64,000 nucleotides of DNA from Paracoccus salsus. Lineage in GTDB: Bacteria > Pseudomonadota > Alphaproteobacteria > Rhodobacterales > Rhodobacteraceae. Shown in pieces: positions 1 to 8,874 of this stretch. Position numbers and translations under genes: made by a program. Positions within the stretch are counted from its first letter, which is position 1. The number at the start of each line of letters is the position of its first letter. The stretch is taken from positions 496,001 through 560,000 of the forward strand of contig NZ_JAKGGD010000001.1 in assembly GCF_021556615.1 (NCBI RefSeq), given 5' to 3'. Under the pieces are notes generated by a model. The model was not told the origin of the DNA. It was given only the letters and a program-made list of their open reading frames with translations, and searched no databases.

Positions 1-518
1 TCCTGGCGCTGCCCCTGCTGCCGCTGTTGCTGCTGATGGTCACGCTGTTCCGCGAGCCTTTGTCGCAGAATTTCGGACCGGCGATGGGGATCTTCATCCT
101 GATCGTCTCGGCCATCGGGGCCACCAGCTGGATGCAGGCCGCACGGATCGTGCGCGGCGACGTGCTGGGCCTGAAGGAGCGAGAGTTCATCCTGGCCGCG
201 AAATCCATCGGCACTCCGCCCCGGCGGATGATCCTGCGTCATATCCTGCCCAACGTGATGTCGCCGATCATGGTGGCCGCGACGCTGGGGATCGCGACGG
301 CAATCATCACCGAAAGCGCGCTCAGCTTCCTGGGACTGGGCTTCCCGCCCGATTTTCCGACCTGGGGTCGGCTGCTGTTTGACGCGGTGGACCAGATGGT
401 GCTGTATCCCAGCCGGGTGATCCTGCCGGGCATCTTCATCTCGCTGACCGTGTTGTGCGTGAATTATATCGGCGACGGCCTGCGCGACGCGATGGACCCG
501 CGCATTCGCGGACGCTGA
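1..518 (+). CDS. ABC transporter permease, DppC/OppC type (5' truncated by window edge)
   Basis: Inner-membrane permease subunit of a peptide/nickel-type ABC importer. The frame is open from base 3, so the start lies outside the window. About 170 C-terminal residues are visible. The cytoplasmic EAA loop is recognisable as EREFILAAKSIGTPPRR followed by ILRHILPN. After it come hydrophobic helices with SALSFLGLGFPP, and the protein ends GDGLRDAMDPRIRGR, which is the standard DppC ending. The ATPase subunits usually follow, but here the next gene is on the other strand, so this is the last gene of its operon in this direction. The substrate cannot be read from the permease. Confidence 0.93.
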   Translation, partial: LALPLLPLLLLMVTLFREPLSQNFGPAMGIFILIVSAIGATSWMQAARIVRGDVLGLKEREFILAAKSIGTPPRRMILRHILPNVMSPIMVAATLGIATAIITESALSFLGLGFPPDFPTWGRLLFDAVDQMVLYPSRVILPGIFISLTVLCVNYIGDGLRDAMDPRIRGR

Positions 519-656
519 CGCGGGCGCAGCCCTTCTGCGTTGCGGGGGATCTTCGGCGCGCAGGGGCCCCCGTGCAGAACGCCCTGTCCCGCGCGCAGGC
601 CGCCGCCTGATCGCAGGGGACCGGGCCACGCGCGGCGGCTACGGCGCGCCGGCCGG

Positions 657-2990
657 TCAATAGGCGGCGCTGCCCGATCCCGCCGGCAAGGCACCATAGG
701 GGAGCCAGACCGTCTTCCACTGCGTGGCGTGGCGCAGAAACACCGCGCCCTGGGCATCGTCCTTGGTCCAGTCGCGGTTCGCGGGCGACCAGACCGGTTT
801 CAGGTTGCCGCCGGCCGCATGTTCCACCGCCGCGAGTCCGTCCGTGTCCCCGACATGCCACATCGCGGCGACCGCATCATGGGCGGCGGCCGTCCGCGCC
901 AGTTCCCCCCTGACACCCGTCACGATGTTCACCACCCCACCCGGCAGGTCCGAGGTGTCGAACACCTGGTACAGATCGGCCAGAACCAGCGGATCGTCCT
1001 GCGCAGCGATCGCGACCACGCTGTTGCCCATCGCGATGGCCGGCATGACCAGCGACATGAACGCGGCCAGCGGCTGGGTGTTGGGGCAGGCGATCGCCAT
1101 GACTCCGAACGGTTCGGGGATCACGTTCACCAGATGACCCGGCCTGGCCTGCACATTCGCGCCGTCGAACTTGTCCGCCCAGGCGGCATAGTGGAAGGCG
1201 CGTGCGATGGCCGCGTCGGCTTCCTGCCGGCTGGTGCGCCGGGCGAACTCCTCGGCCCGCGCCGCCAGATTCTCGGCGATGTAATACAGCACCTGCGCGC
1301 GGGCGTGACCGCCCATGGCGGCCCATCTGCCGGCCTTCGCCGCCGCCTCGACCGCGTTGCGGATGTCCTTGCGGCTGCCCAGTGGCGCAAGCCCGCCCGG
1401 GACCCGATACATCGCCCCGCCATCCGGGCGCTTCTGCGCGCCGCCGATATACAGCTTCATGGTCCGGTCGATCTCACCGCCCTTGCCCTCTGTCCGGTCC
1501 AGCAGGACAGGCTGGCTTGCAGGCGGTTCCTTGGCCGGCTTCGCCTTCGGTTCGACCAGATAGTCCCGCATGCCCGCCCGGCCGCCCTCGCGACCGAATC
1601 CGCTTTCGCGATAACCGCCGAACGGTGCGGCGGCGTCGAACATGTTGGCGCAATTGATCCAGATGACGCCCGCCTTGATACGCGCCGCGATGTCAGTGGC
1701 GACGGTCGCGCTTTCAGACCAGACAGAGCCCGCCAGCCCGTAGCGGGTGTTGTTGGCAAGTTCGATCGCCTCATCCGCCGTGCGGAAGGTCGAGAGGGTT
1801 GCGATCGGGCCAAAGATTTCCTGCTCCATCCCCGGATTGGCCGGCGCGATATTTCTCAGATAGCCAGGCGCGACAAAGCAGCCCTCGCCCGATTCCCCGC
1901 CGACCAGTTCGGCCCCCGCGGCGGTCGCGGCGGCGCAGATCGCCAGGATGCGATGCTTCTGGACAGGATCGACGATCGCGCCGATATCGGTCGACTTGTC
2001 CAGCGGCGCGCCGACGCGCAACCGCGCCATCCGGGCGCGCAGCAGATCCTCGAAACGCGAGGCCACGGCCTCGGCCACGAGGATTCGCGAACCCGCGCAA
2101 CAAACCTGGCCCTGGTTGAACCAGATCGAATCCACGACCCCTTCCACGGCGGCGTCCAGATCGGCGTCCGGCATCACGACAAAAGGCGACTTGCCCCCCA
2201 GTTCCAGCGTCAGCGGGGTGCCGCTGCCGGCCAGCCTGTCGGCAATCTGCCGGCCGACCTCGGTCGAGCCGGTAAAGGCGATCTTGTCGAGCTTTGCCTC
2301 GACCAGCGCCGCACCGGTCTGGCCGTCCCCGGTGACGATGTTGACCACGCCCGGCGGCAGCCCGACCTCATGGCATATCTCGGCAAAGGCAAGCGCGGTC
2401 AGCGGCGTGTATTCGGCGGGTTTCAGCACGACGGTATTCCCGGCCGCCAGCGCCGGCGCGATCTTCCACGCCAGCATCAGCAGCGGAAAGTTCCACGGGA
2501 TGATCTGGCCGCAGACGCCAAGCGGGGCCTGGCCCGGGAATTCGCTGTCGCGCAGTTCGGCCCAGCCGGCATGGTGATAGAAATGCCGGGCGACCAGCGG
2601 GATGTCGATGTCGCGCGATTCGCGGAGCGGCTTGCCGTTGTCCAGCGTCTCGAGCACCGACAGGAACCGTTCGCGTTTCTGCACATGCCGCGCGATGGCA
2701 TAAAGATGGCGGCCGCGTTCGCTGCCCGACAGCGCAGCCCATGTCTTCTGCGCCTTGCGGGCGGCCTCGACGGCGCGGGCGATGTCGGCGGGCGATCCTT
2801 GCGACACGTCCGCCAGCGCCTCGCCGGTCGATGGATCGCGGCTGGTGAAGATGTTGCCGGCCGTCGTGAACCGGCCGCCGATGAAATGCCCGAAAGGCGC
2901 ATATTGGCGCAGCCAGGCGCGAACGGCGCCGCTGTCTTCGACCGAAGGGCCGTATTCCAGGCTTTCCATGATTTCGCTCACACGGCTCAT
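657..2990 (-). CDS. Aldehyde dehydrogenase with degenerate second ALDH domain
   Basis: NAD(P)-dependent aldehyde oxidation, about 777 aa, much longer than a usual 480-500-aa ALDH. The first half is complete: PWNF (Asn168), LELGGKSPF (Glu263) and FNQGQVCCAG (catalytic Cys297). From about residue 500 the chain restarts as a second ALDH-like domain with a cofactor-domain signature (VNVIPEPFGVMAIACPN, PGGVVNIVTG) but no LELGG and no GQxC, so it is probably structural. The ATG at 2990 is preferred to the longer frame because AGGAAG lies just upstream and overlaps the deoC stop. It follows deoC by 7 bases, so the pair may catabolise deoxyribose-derived acetaldehyde. That role is inferred from context. 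Confidence 0.92.
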   Translation of the reverse strand: MSRVSEIMESLEYGPSVEDSGAVRAWLRQYAPFGHFIGGRFTTAGNIFTSRDPSTGEALADVSQGSPADIARAVEAARKAQKTWAALSGSERGRHLYAIARHVQKRERFLSVLETLDNGKPLRESRDIDIPLVARHFYHHAGWAELRDSEFPGQAPLGVCGQIIPWNFPLLMLAWKIAPALAAGNTVVLKPAEYTPLTALAFAEICHEVGLPPGVVNIVTGDGQTGAALVEAKLDKIAFTGSTEVGRQIADRLAGSGTPLTLELGGKSPFVVMPDADLDAAVEGVVDSIWFNQGQVCCAGSRILVAEAVASRFEDLLRARMARLRVGAPLDKSTDIGAIVDPVQKHRILAICAAATAAGAELVGGESGEGCFVAPGYLRNIAPANPGMEQEIFGPIATLSTFRTADEAIELANNTRYGLAGSVWSESATVATDIAARIKAGVIWINCANMFDAAAPFGGYRESGFGREGGRAGMRDYLVEPKAKPAKEPPASQPVLLDRTEGKGGEIDRTMKLYIGGAQKRPDGGAMYRVPGGLAPLGSRKDIRNAVEAAAKAGRWAAMGGHARAQVLYYIAENLAARAEEFARRTSRQEADAAIARAFHYAAWADKFDGANVQARPGHLVNVIPEPFGVMAIACPNTQPLAAFMSLVMPAIAMGNSVVAIAAQDDPLVLADLYQVFDTSDLPGGVVNIVTGVRGELARTAAAHDAVAAMWHVGDTDGLAAVEHAAGGNLKPVWSPANRDWTKDDAQGAVFLRHATQWKTVWLPYGALPAGSGSAAY

Positions 2991-2997
2991 TTCTTCC

Positions 2998-3939
2998 TCA
3001 GGCGACAGCTTGGCGATGGGCAGCGGCATAGCGGCCCGTCACGTGGTGGCTGATCTGGCGCTCGATATCGCCAAGCAGAGAGCTTGCGCCGATCCGGAAC
3101 AGGCAAGGCGCAAGCCAGTCGCGCCCCAGCTCCTCGCGCATCAGCACCTGCCAGGCGATCGCATCCCTGGCCGTCCGCAGCCCGCCGGCGGGCTTGAACC
3201 CGACCTTGTGGCCGGTCTGCGCGTGATGATCGCGAATGGCGCGGCACATGACCAGAGAGACGGGAAGGGTCGCGTTGACGCTCTCTTTTCCGGTCGAGGT
3301 CTTGATCCAGTCGCTGCCGGCCTGCATCGCGACATGACTGGCGCGCGCGACGTTTTCCAGTGACTTCAGATCGCCGGTCGCCAGGATCGCCTTCATCTTC
3401 GCCGCGCCGCTGGCCTCGCGCATCGCGCGGATCTCGTCATACAGCGCCGACCACTCGGCCCTCAGCACATGAGCGCGAGTGATGACGATATCGATCTCGT
3501 CGGCCCCCTGATCGACCGCATAGCGGATCTCGGCCAGTCTCAGGTCGAGTGGCATCAGCCCGGCGGGAAAGCCGGTCGCCACGCTGGCTACGGGAATGCC
3601 GCAGTCGCCAAGCGCGCGCTTCGCCGCCGCGACCATCGTCGGATAGACGCAGACGGCCCCCGTGGTCAGTCCTTCGACCCCCATCGCCTGCAACAGGTCG
3701 GGCGCGACTGGCTGGCGCGCCTTGGCGCATAGCCGGGCGACCCGGTCCTCGGTATCGTCACCCGCGAGGGTGGTCAGGTCGATGCAACGGACCGCGTTCA
3801 GCAGCCATGCTGCCTGCCATTCCCTTTTCAGGCTGCGCCGAGCCGGCAGCGTGGCCGCGCGGCGTTCGACCGCCGGGGTGTTGATCCGGATGTCCGAGAA
3901 GAACGCCGTGTCCAGCGCGGTGCCGGGATTTCGCCTCAT
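2998..3939 (-). CDS. deoC: Deoxyribose-phosphate aldolase
   Basis: Splits 2-deoxyribose 5-phosphate into glyceraldehyde 3-phosphate and acetaldehyde in the cytoplasm. The 313-aa protein is the long DeoC type. The Schiff-base lysine is in WIKTSTGK (Lys213), the second active-site lysine in GFKPAGGLRT (Lys249), and the acid in ADEIDIVI (Asp150). The ATG at 3939 overlaps the upstream stop as ATGA, so translation is probably coupled to the DUF1523 gene. The aldehyde dehydrogenase downstream could oxidise the acetaldehyde released. Other nucleoside-salvage genes (deoA, deoD, cdd) are not in the window. Confidence 0.95.
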   Translation of the reverse strand: MRRNPGTALDTAFFSDIRINTPAVERRAATLPARRSLKREWQAAWLLNAVRCIDLTTLAGDDTEDRVARLCAKARQPVAPDLLQAMGVEGLTTGAVCVYPTMVAAAKRALGDCGIPVASVATGFPAGLMPLDLRLAEIRYAVDQGADEIDIVITRAHVLRAEWSALYDEIRAMREASGAAKMKAILATGDLKSLENVARASHVAMQAGSDWIKTSTGKESVNATLPVSLVMCRAIRDHHAQTGHKVGFKPAGGLRTARDAIAWQVLMREELGRDWLAPCLFRIGASSLLGDIERQISHHVTGRYAAAHRQAVA

Positions 3940-4607
3940 TTGCGGGGCTTCCCCTTCCAGCTGTTCCACCACCCGCGCACGTGACCGCGCGCCTCGGCCG
4001 CCTCGGAGGAGACGCGGTCGGTCGCACGGTCCCAGCCGTCATCGACAGACCTTATTGCCGGGTCGATGGTGCGCTCGCGGAACTGCGCCCACATCCGCCA
4101 CAGCAGGATCAGGAACAGCAGCAGCAAAGCGCAGATGATGAGCGCACCCCAGTTGCGCGGCCGTTCGTTCGGCGAGGCCAGCGTGTCGATCGCGATGGCG
4201 TTGGGATAGGCGGTCAGCCACGGAAGCCGCCAGCCATAGGCGGTCACGCTGACCCAGGTCGGCGCCGCCGCGGTTGATTTCAGATTGGTCGCCTCGGCGT
4301 GCAGGTTGGCGCTGTCATACTTGAAATAGGGAGGCCAGATCCAGCCTGTGTCCTCGTTGCGATAGACGAAGACCTTGCCGTTGGGGCGCACGGTCTCGAT
4401 GAACCGCACGTCGCGCTGACCGGCCGCATTCTCGACCGTCCCGGTGTCCTCGGAGGCATAGAAGATCGCGTTCGACGAGGTGACGGCCGTCAGCCGGTTA
4501 TAGGTGTTGGTGATCCGCACCGTGTTCTGCGACGGCAGCGCATAATCGAGGAACAGGAAGATCACGACCCCCAGCATGACCCCCAGAACGACCTTGACGT
4601 AGTACAT
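3936..4607 (-). CDS. DUF1523 family membrane-anchored protein
   Basis: A 223-aa protein of unknown function resembling DUF1523. There is one N-terminal membrane segment (about residues 5-25, VVLGVMLGVVIFLFLDYAL), an extracytoplasmic domain of about 120 residues with VRITNTYNRLT, and a second membrane helix near residue 155-172 (ALIICALLLLFLILLWRM). The C-terminal tail is charged and cytoplasmic. It starts 13 bases after the stop of the small membrane protein upstream and overlaps deoC by ATGA. It therefore links the unknown operon at 4621-11084 to deoC. No enzymatic motif was seen. Confidence 0.8.
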   Translation of the reverse strand: MYYVKVVLGVMLGVVIFLFLDYALPSQNTVRITNTYNRLTAVTSSNAIFYASEDTGTVENAAGQRDVRFIETVRPNGKVFVYRNEDTGWIWPPYFKYDSANLHAEATNLKSTAAAPTWVSVTAYGWRLPWLTAYPNAIAIDTLASPNERPRNWGALIICALLLLFLILLWRMWAQFRERTIDPAIRSVDDGWDRATDRVSSEAAEARGHVRGWWNSWKGKPRK

Positions 4608-4620
4608 AAGCGCCGGCCCC

Positions 4621-4902
4621 TTATTGCCAGTTGACCCAGTAGACGATCGCCATGATCGCCAGCGTCGGAATGATGAAGACCAGCCACAACAGCCGCGATT
4701 TCAGCGTCCTGTCAAAGCCGACCATCGACTTGCGGACGAACTCGTCGCGCAGCGCGTTGTCGCCCGCCATGTCGGGATGGCGCTCGTCCCATTTCTCTTC
4801 CAGCGTCTCGCGCCGCAGTGACCGGATATAGATCCGCAGCAGCAGATAGAACATCGCCTCAAGCAGCAGGACCAGCACGATCAGTCGAAACAGCGCGATC
4901 AC
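4621..4902 (-). CDS. Small two-helix membrane protein, unknown function
   Basis: Not assigned to a characterised family. About 93 aa if translation starts at the GTG at 4902: AGGAGGT lies 6-7 bases upstream, and the GTG overlaps the previous stop as GTGA. One hydrophobic helix is at the N-terminus (LIVLVLLLEAMFYLLLRIYI) and one at the C-terminus (LLWLVFIIPTLAIMAIVYWV). Between them is a charged loop of about 40 residues (RRETLEEKWDERHP). Both ends are probably membrane-embedded, with the charged loop cytoplasmic. It is the last-but-one membrane gene in the coupled minus-strand run and could be a membrane anchor for its soluble partners (inference). Confidence 0.8.
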   Translation of the reverse strand: MIALFRLIVLVLLLEAMFYLLLRIYIRSLRRETLEEKWDERHPDMAGDNALRDEFVRKSMVGFDRTLKSRLLWLVFIIPTLAIMAIVYWVNWQ

Positions 4903-6296
4903 CCCAGACCTCCTGTCGCGCTGCCCCATGGTCCGGATGGACGCGGCAGCCCCGCCTCGGTCAGGCTAACACGTGCCGGGCCCCAGGGACCAGCCGGCGC
5001 AGGGCGTCGCGTGGCGTCAGCCTCGGACATTCCCGGCTCGGGCCCGAACAGTGCATCGCGCGTGCCCTGCTTGTCGATGAGGTATTCGCGCGCCAGCATG
5101 TCGGCCACATAGGCGCGCTTTTCGTCGGGCCAGCTTTGGTAGAGTTGGTAGAAAAGCGGCTTGTGGGTGATGAAAAGCTGTCGCAGATCGTGGGGCGCCA
5201 GTTCGGCAAGCAGCCGGTTGATCAGATCGCGCGCCGGGACCGGCGTGGCGCGGATGGCATAGAAATAGGCCGGGTCGCCGCTGTCGATCACCGGCCAGTC
5301 GCCACCCTGTTCGGCATAGCGCTGCAAGGCGGACAGCCCCCTGATCTCGGGCGGCAGGTCGCTGCCCATCCGCCCCGCCGCGCGGCGTAGCGCCGTACGG
5401 CCCCCGTCGCCGGCGCCCAGTCCCAGCCGGATCGCGGCGTCGGCCAGCACGAAATCGATCTTCTGGCGCAGGATCGGGGCCGCGTCGGCACCGCGCGCGT
5501 TGATGATCGGCTCGGCCAGCGCATTGCGGGCCAGCCATGCGGCGATCGGGTGGCGATCCTTCAGGGTCAGGGTCAGGAAGCCCTGCACCTCGGTCCTCTG
5601 CGAGGGATCCGCGAAGATCATCGCCGGTTCCTTCGCTGAGCGTATCAGATACACGCCGCCGAAATCCGCTGTCCAGAAATCGGGGACGTCGAAATCGGTG
5701 TGCTTCAGCCGGATCGGATTGCGCAGCACGTCGCCGGATTTCTGCGCCTGCCGGATCATCTGCGCGATCAGCACATCGTCCCACCACGCGTCGGGTTTGC
5801 TGCGGAACGTGTCGATCATCGCGGCCAGTCTGTCGGCCTCGGCGACATGGTTGCCGGTGGTGTCGGCGCTGACCTTCAGGCGGCGGATACCGGGCAGATC
5901 GGCAGGTCCGGACAGCGTCCAGACCTGATCCTCGACCTGGCCCAGCACAGCATCGCGGGCGGTCAGGCTGAACAGCTGGCTTTCGTTCTCCGCGATGAAC
6001 CGCCGCATCACCTCGCGCAGCACCGAGAGATCCGCATTGAGCATCGGGGCGGACTTCTGCTCGGTCGTCAGCAGGATGAACTGCCGCTCGCCCCCCTTGA
6101 GCGACAGATAGTCCATGTCGCCCAACTCGTCCCCGACCTCGGGGGAATAGCCGCTGATGTCGATGTGGAATTCGGAAAGCCGGGTCTGCTGCCCGATGGC
6201 CTTGGCGAGGGCACGGTTGTAAAGCGCCACCCAGGCGGTCGAATCCACCCGGATGAGATTGCCGAACATCAGGCCTTTCTCGATGAGGCGCTTCAC
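4899..6296 (-). CDS. Conserved protein of unknown function (about 465 aa)
   Basis: I do not recognise a family. The GTG start at 6296 is chosen because it overlaps the stop of the 36-aa peptide as GTGA and has GAGGAG about 9 bases upstream. An ATG at 6320 with a weaker ribosome site would add eight residues. The protein is soluble and mixed alpha/beta, with no signal peptide. Early it has HIDISGYSPEVGDELGDMDY, a central region with VYLIRSAKEPAMIFADP, and a Pro/Gly-rich C-terminal tail. It sits directly after the AAA+ ATPase and its small membrane peptide, which suggests it acts with them. Confidence 0.82.
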   Translation of the reverse strand: MKRLIEKGLMFGNLIRVDSTAWVALYNRALAKAIGQQTRLSEFHIDISGYSPEVGDELGDMDYLSLKGGERQFILLTTEQKSAPMLNADLSVLREVMRRFIAENESQLFSLTARDAVLGQVEDQVWTLSGPADLPGIRRLKVSADTTGNHVAEADRLAAMIDTFRSKPDAWWDDVLIAQMIRQAQKSGDVLRNPIRLKHTDFDVPDFWTADFGGVYLIRSAKEPAMIFADPSQRTEVQGFLTLTLKDRHPIAAWLARNALAEPIINARGADAAPILRQKIDFVLADAAIRLGLGAGDGGRTALRRAAGRMGSDLPPEIRGLSALQRYAEQGGDWPVIDSGDPAYFYAIRATPVPARDLINRLLAELAPHDLRQLFITHKPLFYQLYQSWPDEKRAYVADMLAREYLIDKQGTRDALFGPEPGMSEADATRRPAPAGPWGPARVSLTEAGLPRPSGPWGSATGGLG

Positions 6297-6403
6297 GGCC
6301 CGGCGCTCCTCATCAGGCATCCCGCGATCAAGCCCGACAGCGCCGGACCAAGGCCGAAGGCCCATCCTGCAGTCAGGATCAGAACCAGATTGTCCGGCAT
6401 CAT
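6293..6403 (-). CDS. 36-aa predicted membrane microprotein
   Basis: A short frame starting with two ATGs (6403) and ending TGA at 6293. It begins MMPDNLVLILTAGWAFGLGP and continues through ALSGLIAGCLMRSAGP, a single hydrophobic helix with a short polar tail. Support: AGGGGAGG stands just upstream of the ATG, the start overlaps the AAA+ gene stop as ATGA, and its own stop overlaps the next start as GTGA. Such double coupling is unlikely for a random frame. Function unknown; it may be a membrane tether or regulatory subunit. Confidence 0.65.
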   Translation of the reverse strand: MMPDNLVLILTAGWAFGLGPALSGLIAGCLMRSAGP

Positions 6404-8325
6404 GCCTCCCCTTCGAACCGCCGCCTGGCTTCGGCCAGCCGTTCCATGTTCCGCACCGCCGCCGCGATGGCATTCTCGTCGGCGCTGTCGGAATAGCGCC
6501 ATTCGCTGTCGGCGTATCGGTTGATTTCCTGCACCACCATTTCCGTGGTGATGGGGCGGCGCAGTTCCTCGATCATCTGGATCTTGCGGACATAGGGCTG
6601 TTGCAGGAACGGCTCGGGCGTCTGGAACCATTCGTCGGGCATGTCGAAATCCATGGCACGGGCCTTCACCGCGTCGGTGATGCTTTTCACCGCGCGGCCG
6701 GTAAAGCGCGGCTCGGCCTGGGCGATGGCGAACAGGTAACTGCCCAGCTCGGCAAGGTTGTCGAGCGGGCCATGTTGCGCCGCGACCGCGTCAAAGACCT
6801 TCTGGAGCCCGGCCTCTTGCGGCCGCAAATGGCTTTCATAGCTTTCGGCCACGGCACGCTGCATCGCCTGTGCACGCATCAGGTCGTGTTCGCCCACCGG
6901 GATGCCGTGGCGGCGGCCCAGCAGCAGGGCGAGGATGTCGATATAGTCGGCGCGCGTCTTGGGCCCGTCGATCAGGAAACGCGCGCTCGCCCGCTGGCGC
7001 AGGGCGTCGTCGATATTCTCGGCATGGTTCGAGAACATTCCGAAGGTCGCATTGCCGCGCACGACCGTCGAGGCCCCCGCGAAAGCCTCCATCAGCACGG
7101 CGGTGATCTCTTGCTGGCCCGATGATGACTGCCGATCGCCGCGTCGGCCGGCGATCTGGTCGATATCGTCGATCGTGCCGAAACCGATCACCTTGGGGTC
7201 GATGATCGCGTTGATGAAGGCGCGCGCGTTCTGGCCCGACTTGCCCTGGTAGCTGTCGACATTGTCCACCGACAGGTTGCGATAGCGGAACGGATAGCCC
7301 GCCACCGCGCAGTAGTCGTGGATCAGACCGGCCATCATCTGGATCAGCGTGGTCTTGCCGGTTCCCGGACGGCCATCTCCGAGGAAGGTGAAGGTGAAGC
7401 CGCCCAGTTCCACGAACGGGTTCATCATGCGATCGAAATCATAGGCGACCATCATGCGGGCCAGCCGCATCGCCTGATGCTTGGCCAGCGCGTTGCCGAT
7501 CACCTCGTCGGGGCGCTTGTAGTCCATGGCGACGGGGCCGCCCCTGGCCTTGGTGGCGGGCGCGAAGCCGGCGATGGGCAGATCGTCCTCGGCCACCCGC
7601 CAGGCGGCGCCGGTGAAGGCACGGACGCGGGGGGCACTCTCGCCCCGCGCGGCGACCGCCGCCGAAAGCGCCTCGGCCCAAGCCAGGGCGGTTGCAATCA
7701 GGCTGTCGTCCGTCCTGGCCTCGCGTGCGAGATTCTGGTCCAGTTCCCACAGCGCCCCCTTCAGCGCGGCCAGCGGGTTGTCGGTCAGCACCTCGTCGGC
7801 GGTGACGCCCTCGGTCGTCTCTTCGCCGGCATGTTCGGCCAGAAGAAAGGTCGTCGCGTTGGCAAGCACCGCCAGCGCGGCCAGCGATTCCACCGCCAGC
7901 AGCTCGGCGAACTCGCGGTGTCGGTCGGCGGGCAAGCGGCTTTCCAGGTTGATGCGCTTGAGTTCCGCGGCTCCGGATCGCGCCGCCACCTCGTCCGCGA
8001 CGGTCAGGGCGATGGCGATGGCCCGGCGCATCACGCGCGCCATCGTCGCGGCAGCGGGGGTCAGCAGGTCGTCGCCGCCGGCATCCTCGATGCGCTCGAG
8101 AAGCCGCACCCCGTCAGGCCGGGCGACCGGACGCCCGACGAGGCCGGGCGTGGTCGGGCGGAACCGGCCGCCCGCCGGAATGCCGGGCGAGCGTTCCGGC
8201 ATGGCCTGCGGTGCAGCCCGCCCCAGACGCGGCGCATGTTCAAACCCGGTCAGCAAGGAAAGAGCTTGCGGGTAGCGCCGCCGGATCTCGTCCTCGGGCA
8301 GTTCCATCTCGTTGCGGGCGTCCAT
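6400..8325 (-). CDS. AAA+ family ATPase with long N-terminal domain
   Basis: A 641-aa P-loop ATPase. Residues 1-300 form a largely helical N-terminal region without a recognised domain. The Walker A motif is GDGRPGTGKT (316-325), the Walker B-like segment VIGFGTIDDID (379-389), and a sensor-1-like segment is GNATFGMFSNHAENID (about 425-440), followed by a lid rich in arginine. This is the organisation of a ring-forming AAA+ remodelling or MoxR-like ATPase, but it is not a member I can name. The ATG at 8325 directly abuts the upstream TGA, with AGAGGA as ribosome site. It is the only clear enzyme in the coupled run of seven genes and is probably its motor. Confidence 0.88.
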   Translation of the reverse strand: MDARNEMELPEDEIRRRYPQALSLLTGFEHAPRLGRAAPQAMPERSPGIPAGGRFRPTTPGLVGRPVARPDGVRLLERIEDAGGDDLLTPAAATMARVMRRAIAIALTVADEVAARSGAAELKRINLESRLPADRHREFAELLAVESLAALAVLANATTFLLAEHAGEETTEGVTADEVLTDNPLAALKGALWELDQNLAREARTDDSLIATALAWAEALSAAVAARGESAPRVRAFTGAAWRVAEDDLPIAGFAPATKARGGPVAMDYKRPDEVIGNALAKHQAMRLARMMVAYDFDRMMNPFVELGGFTFTFLGDGRPGTGKTTLIQMMAGLIHDYCAVAGYPFRYRNLSVDNVDSYQGKSGQNARAFINAIIDPKVIGFGTIDDIDQIAGRRGDRQSSSGQQEITAVLMEAFAGASTVVRGNATFGMFSNHAENIDDALRQRASARFLIDGPKTRADYIDILALLLGRRHGIPVGEHDLMRAQAMQRAVAESYESHLRPQEAGLQKVFDAVAAQHGPLDNLAELGSYLFAIAQAEPRFTGRAVKSITDAVKARAMDFDMPDEWFQTPEPFLQQPYVRKIQMIEELRRPITTEMVVQEINRYADSEWRYSDSADENAIAAAVRNMERLAEARRRFEGEA

Positions 8326-8874
8326 TCAGTCCTCTTGCGTCCAGAATCCCGGAAAATCGGTCACCAGGCCGTGTCGGTTCACCGTCAATGTCGTGCCAGA
8401 GCCGCCTTCGGCGGCGCGGTAATCCCACCGCCCGCCATCGGTCCGGCGATAGGTTCGGTGCAGCGGCCTCAGCCGCCAGTCGGCCTCGTCCAGCCAAGCT
8501 GCCGCACTGTCGCCTCCGCCTGACAGCTTGAGACGGTTCAGCGCCAGCGCATGGGTGGCCGCCGTGAAGGCCAGATCAAGATCCGTCAGACCGTGGCTGC
8601 CCGGCACCTCATCGCCATTCACGCGCCACTCACCCCCCGCGCCGCGGCGGATGGACAGGCTCAGCCCCTGGCCACCGACCCGGCCCTGGATGCGCGCGGA
8701 GCGGCTGTGCCAATCCTCGCCGCAGATCACCTCATAGACCAGATGTGCCGGCCCCGCCCGGCCGCGCCACGCCGCCGCGCCGTCGAGATGCCACTGGCCC
8801 GAATCGAAACGCAGGTTGCAGGCATCGTGGCCGGGGACGTCCAGCCTGCGCCACAGGATCAGCGCACCGGCCAT
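8326..8874 (-). CDS. Putative glycolipid-binding domain protein
   Basis: A 182-aa protein resembling the putative glycolipid-binding family (PF06475). It starts with LILWRRLDVPGHDACNLRF, typical of that family's first beta strands, followed by alternating beta segments (WHLDGAAAW, LVYEVICGEDW) and the late motif VNRHGLVTDFPGFW. The start at 8874 overlaps the upstream stop as TGATG. No signal peptide, so it is probably cytoplasmic. Family function is poorly known; elsewhere these are stand-alone genes, so its place inside an ATPase-coiled-coil operon is informative. Confidence 0.8.
   Translation of the reverse strand: MAGALILWRRLDVPGHDACNLRFDSGQWHLDGAAAWRGRAGPAHLVYEVICGEDWHSRSARIQGRVGGQGLSLSIRRGAGGEWRVNGDEVPGSHGLTDLDLAFTAATHALALNRLKLSGGGDSAAAWLDEADWRLRPLHRTYRRTDGGRWDYRAAEGGSGTTLTVNRHGLVTDFPGFWTQED

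Noticed and set aside
540..3053. 837-codon open frame on the plus strand
   Set aside because: Opposite the ALDH gene; composition is Arg/Gly/His-rich and no family-like sequence appears. It is a GC-rich antisense shadow.
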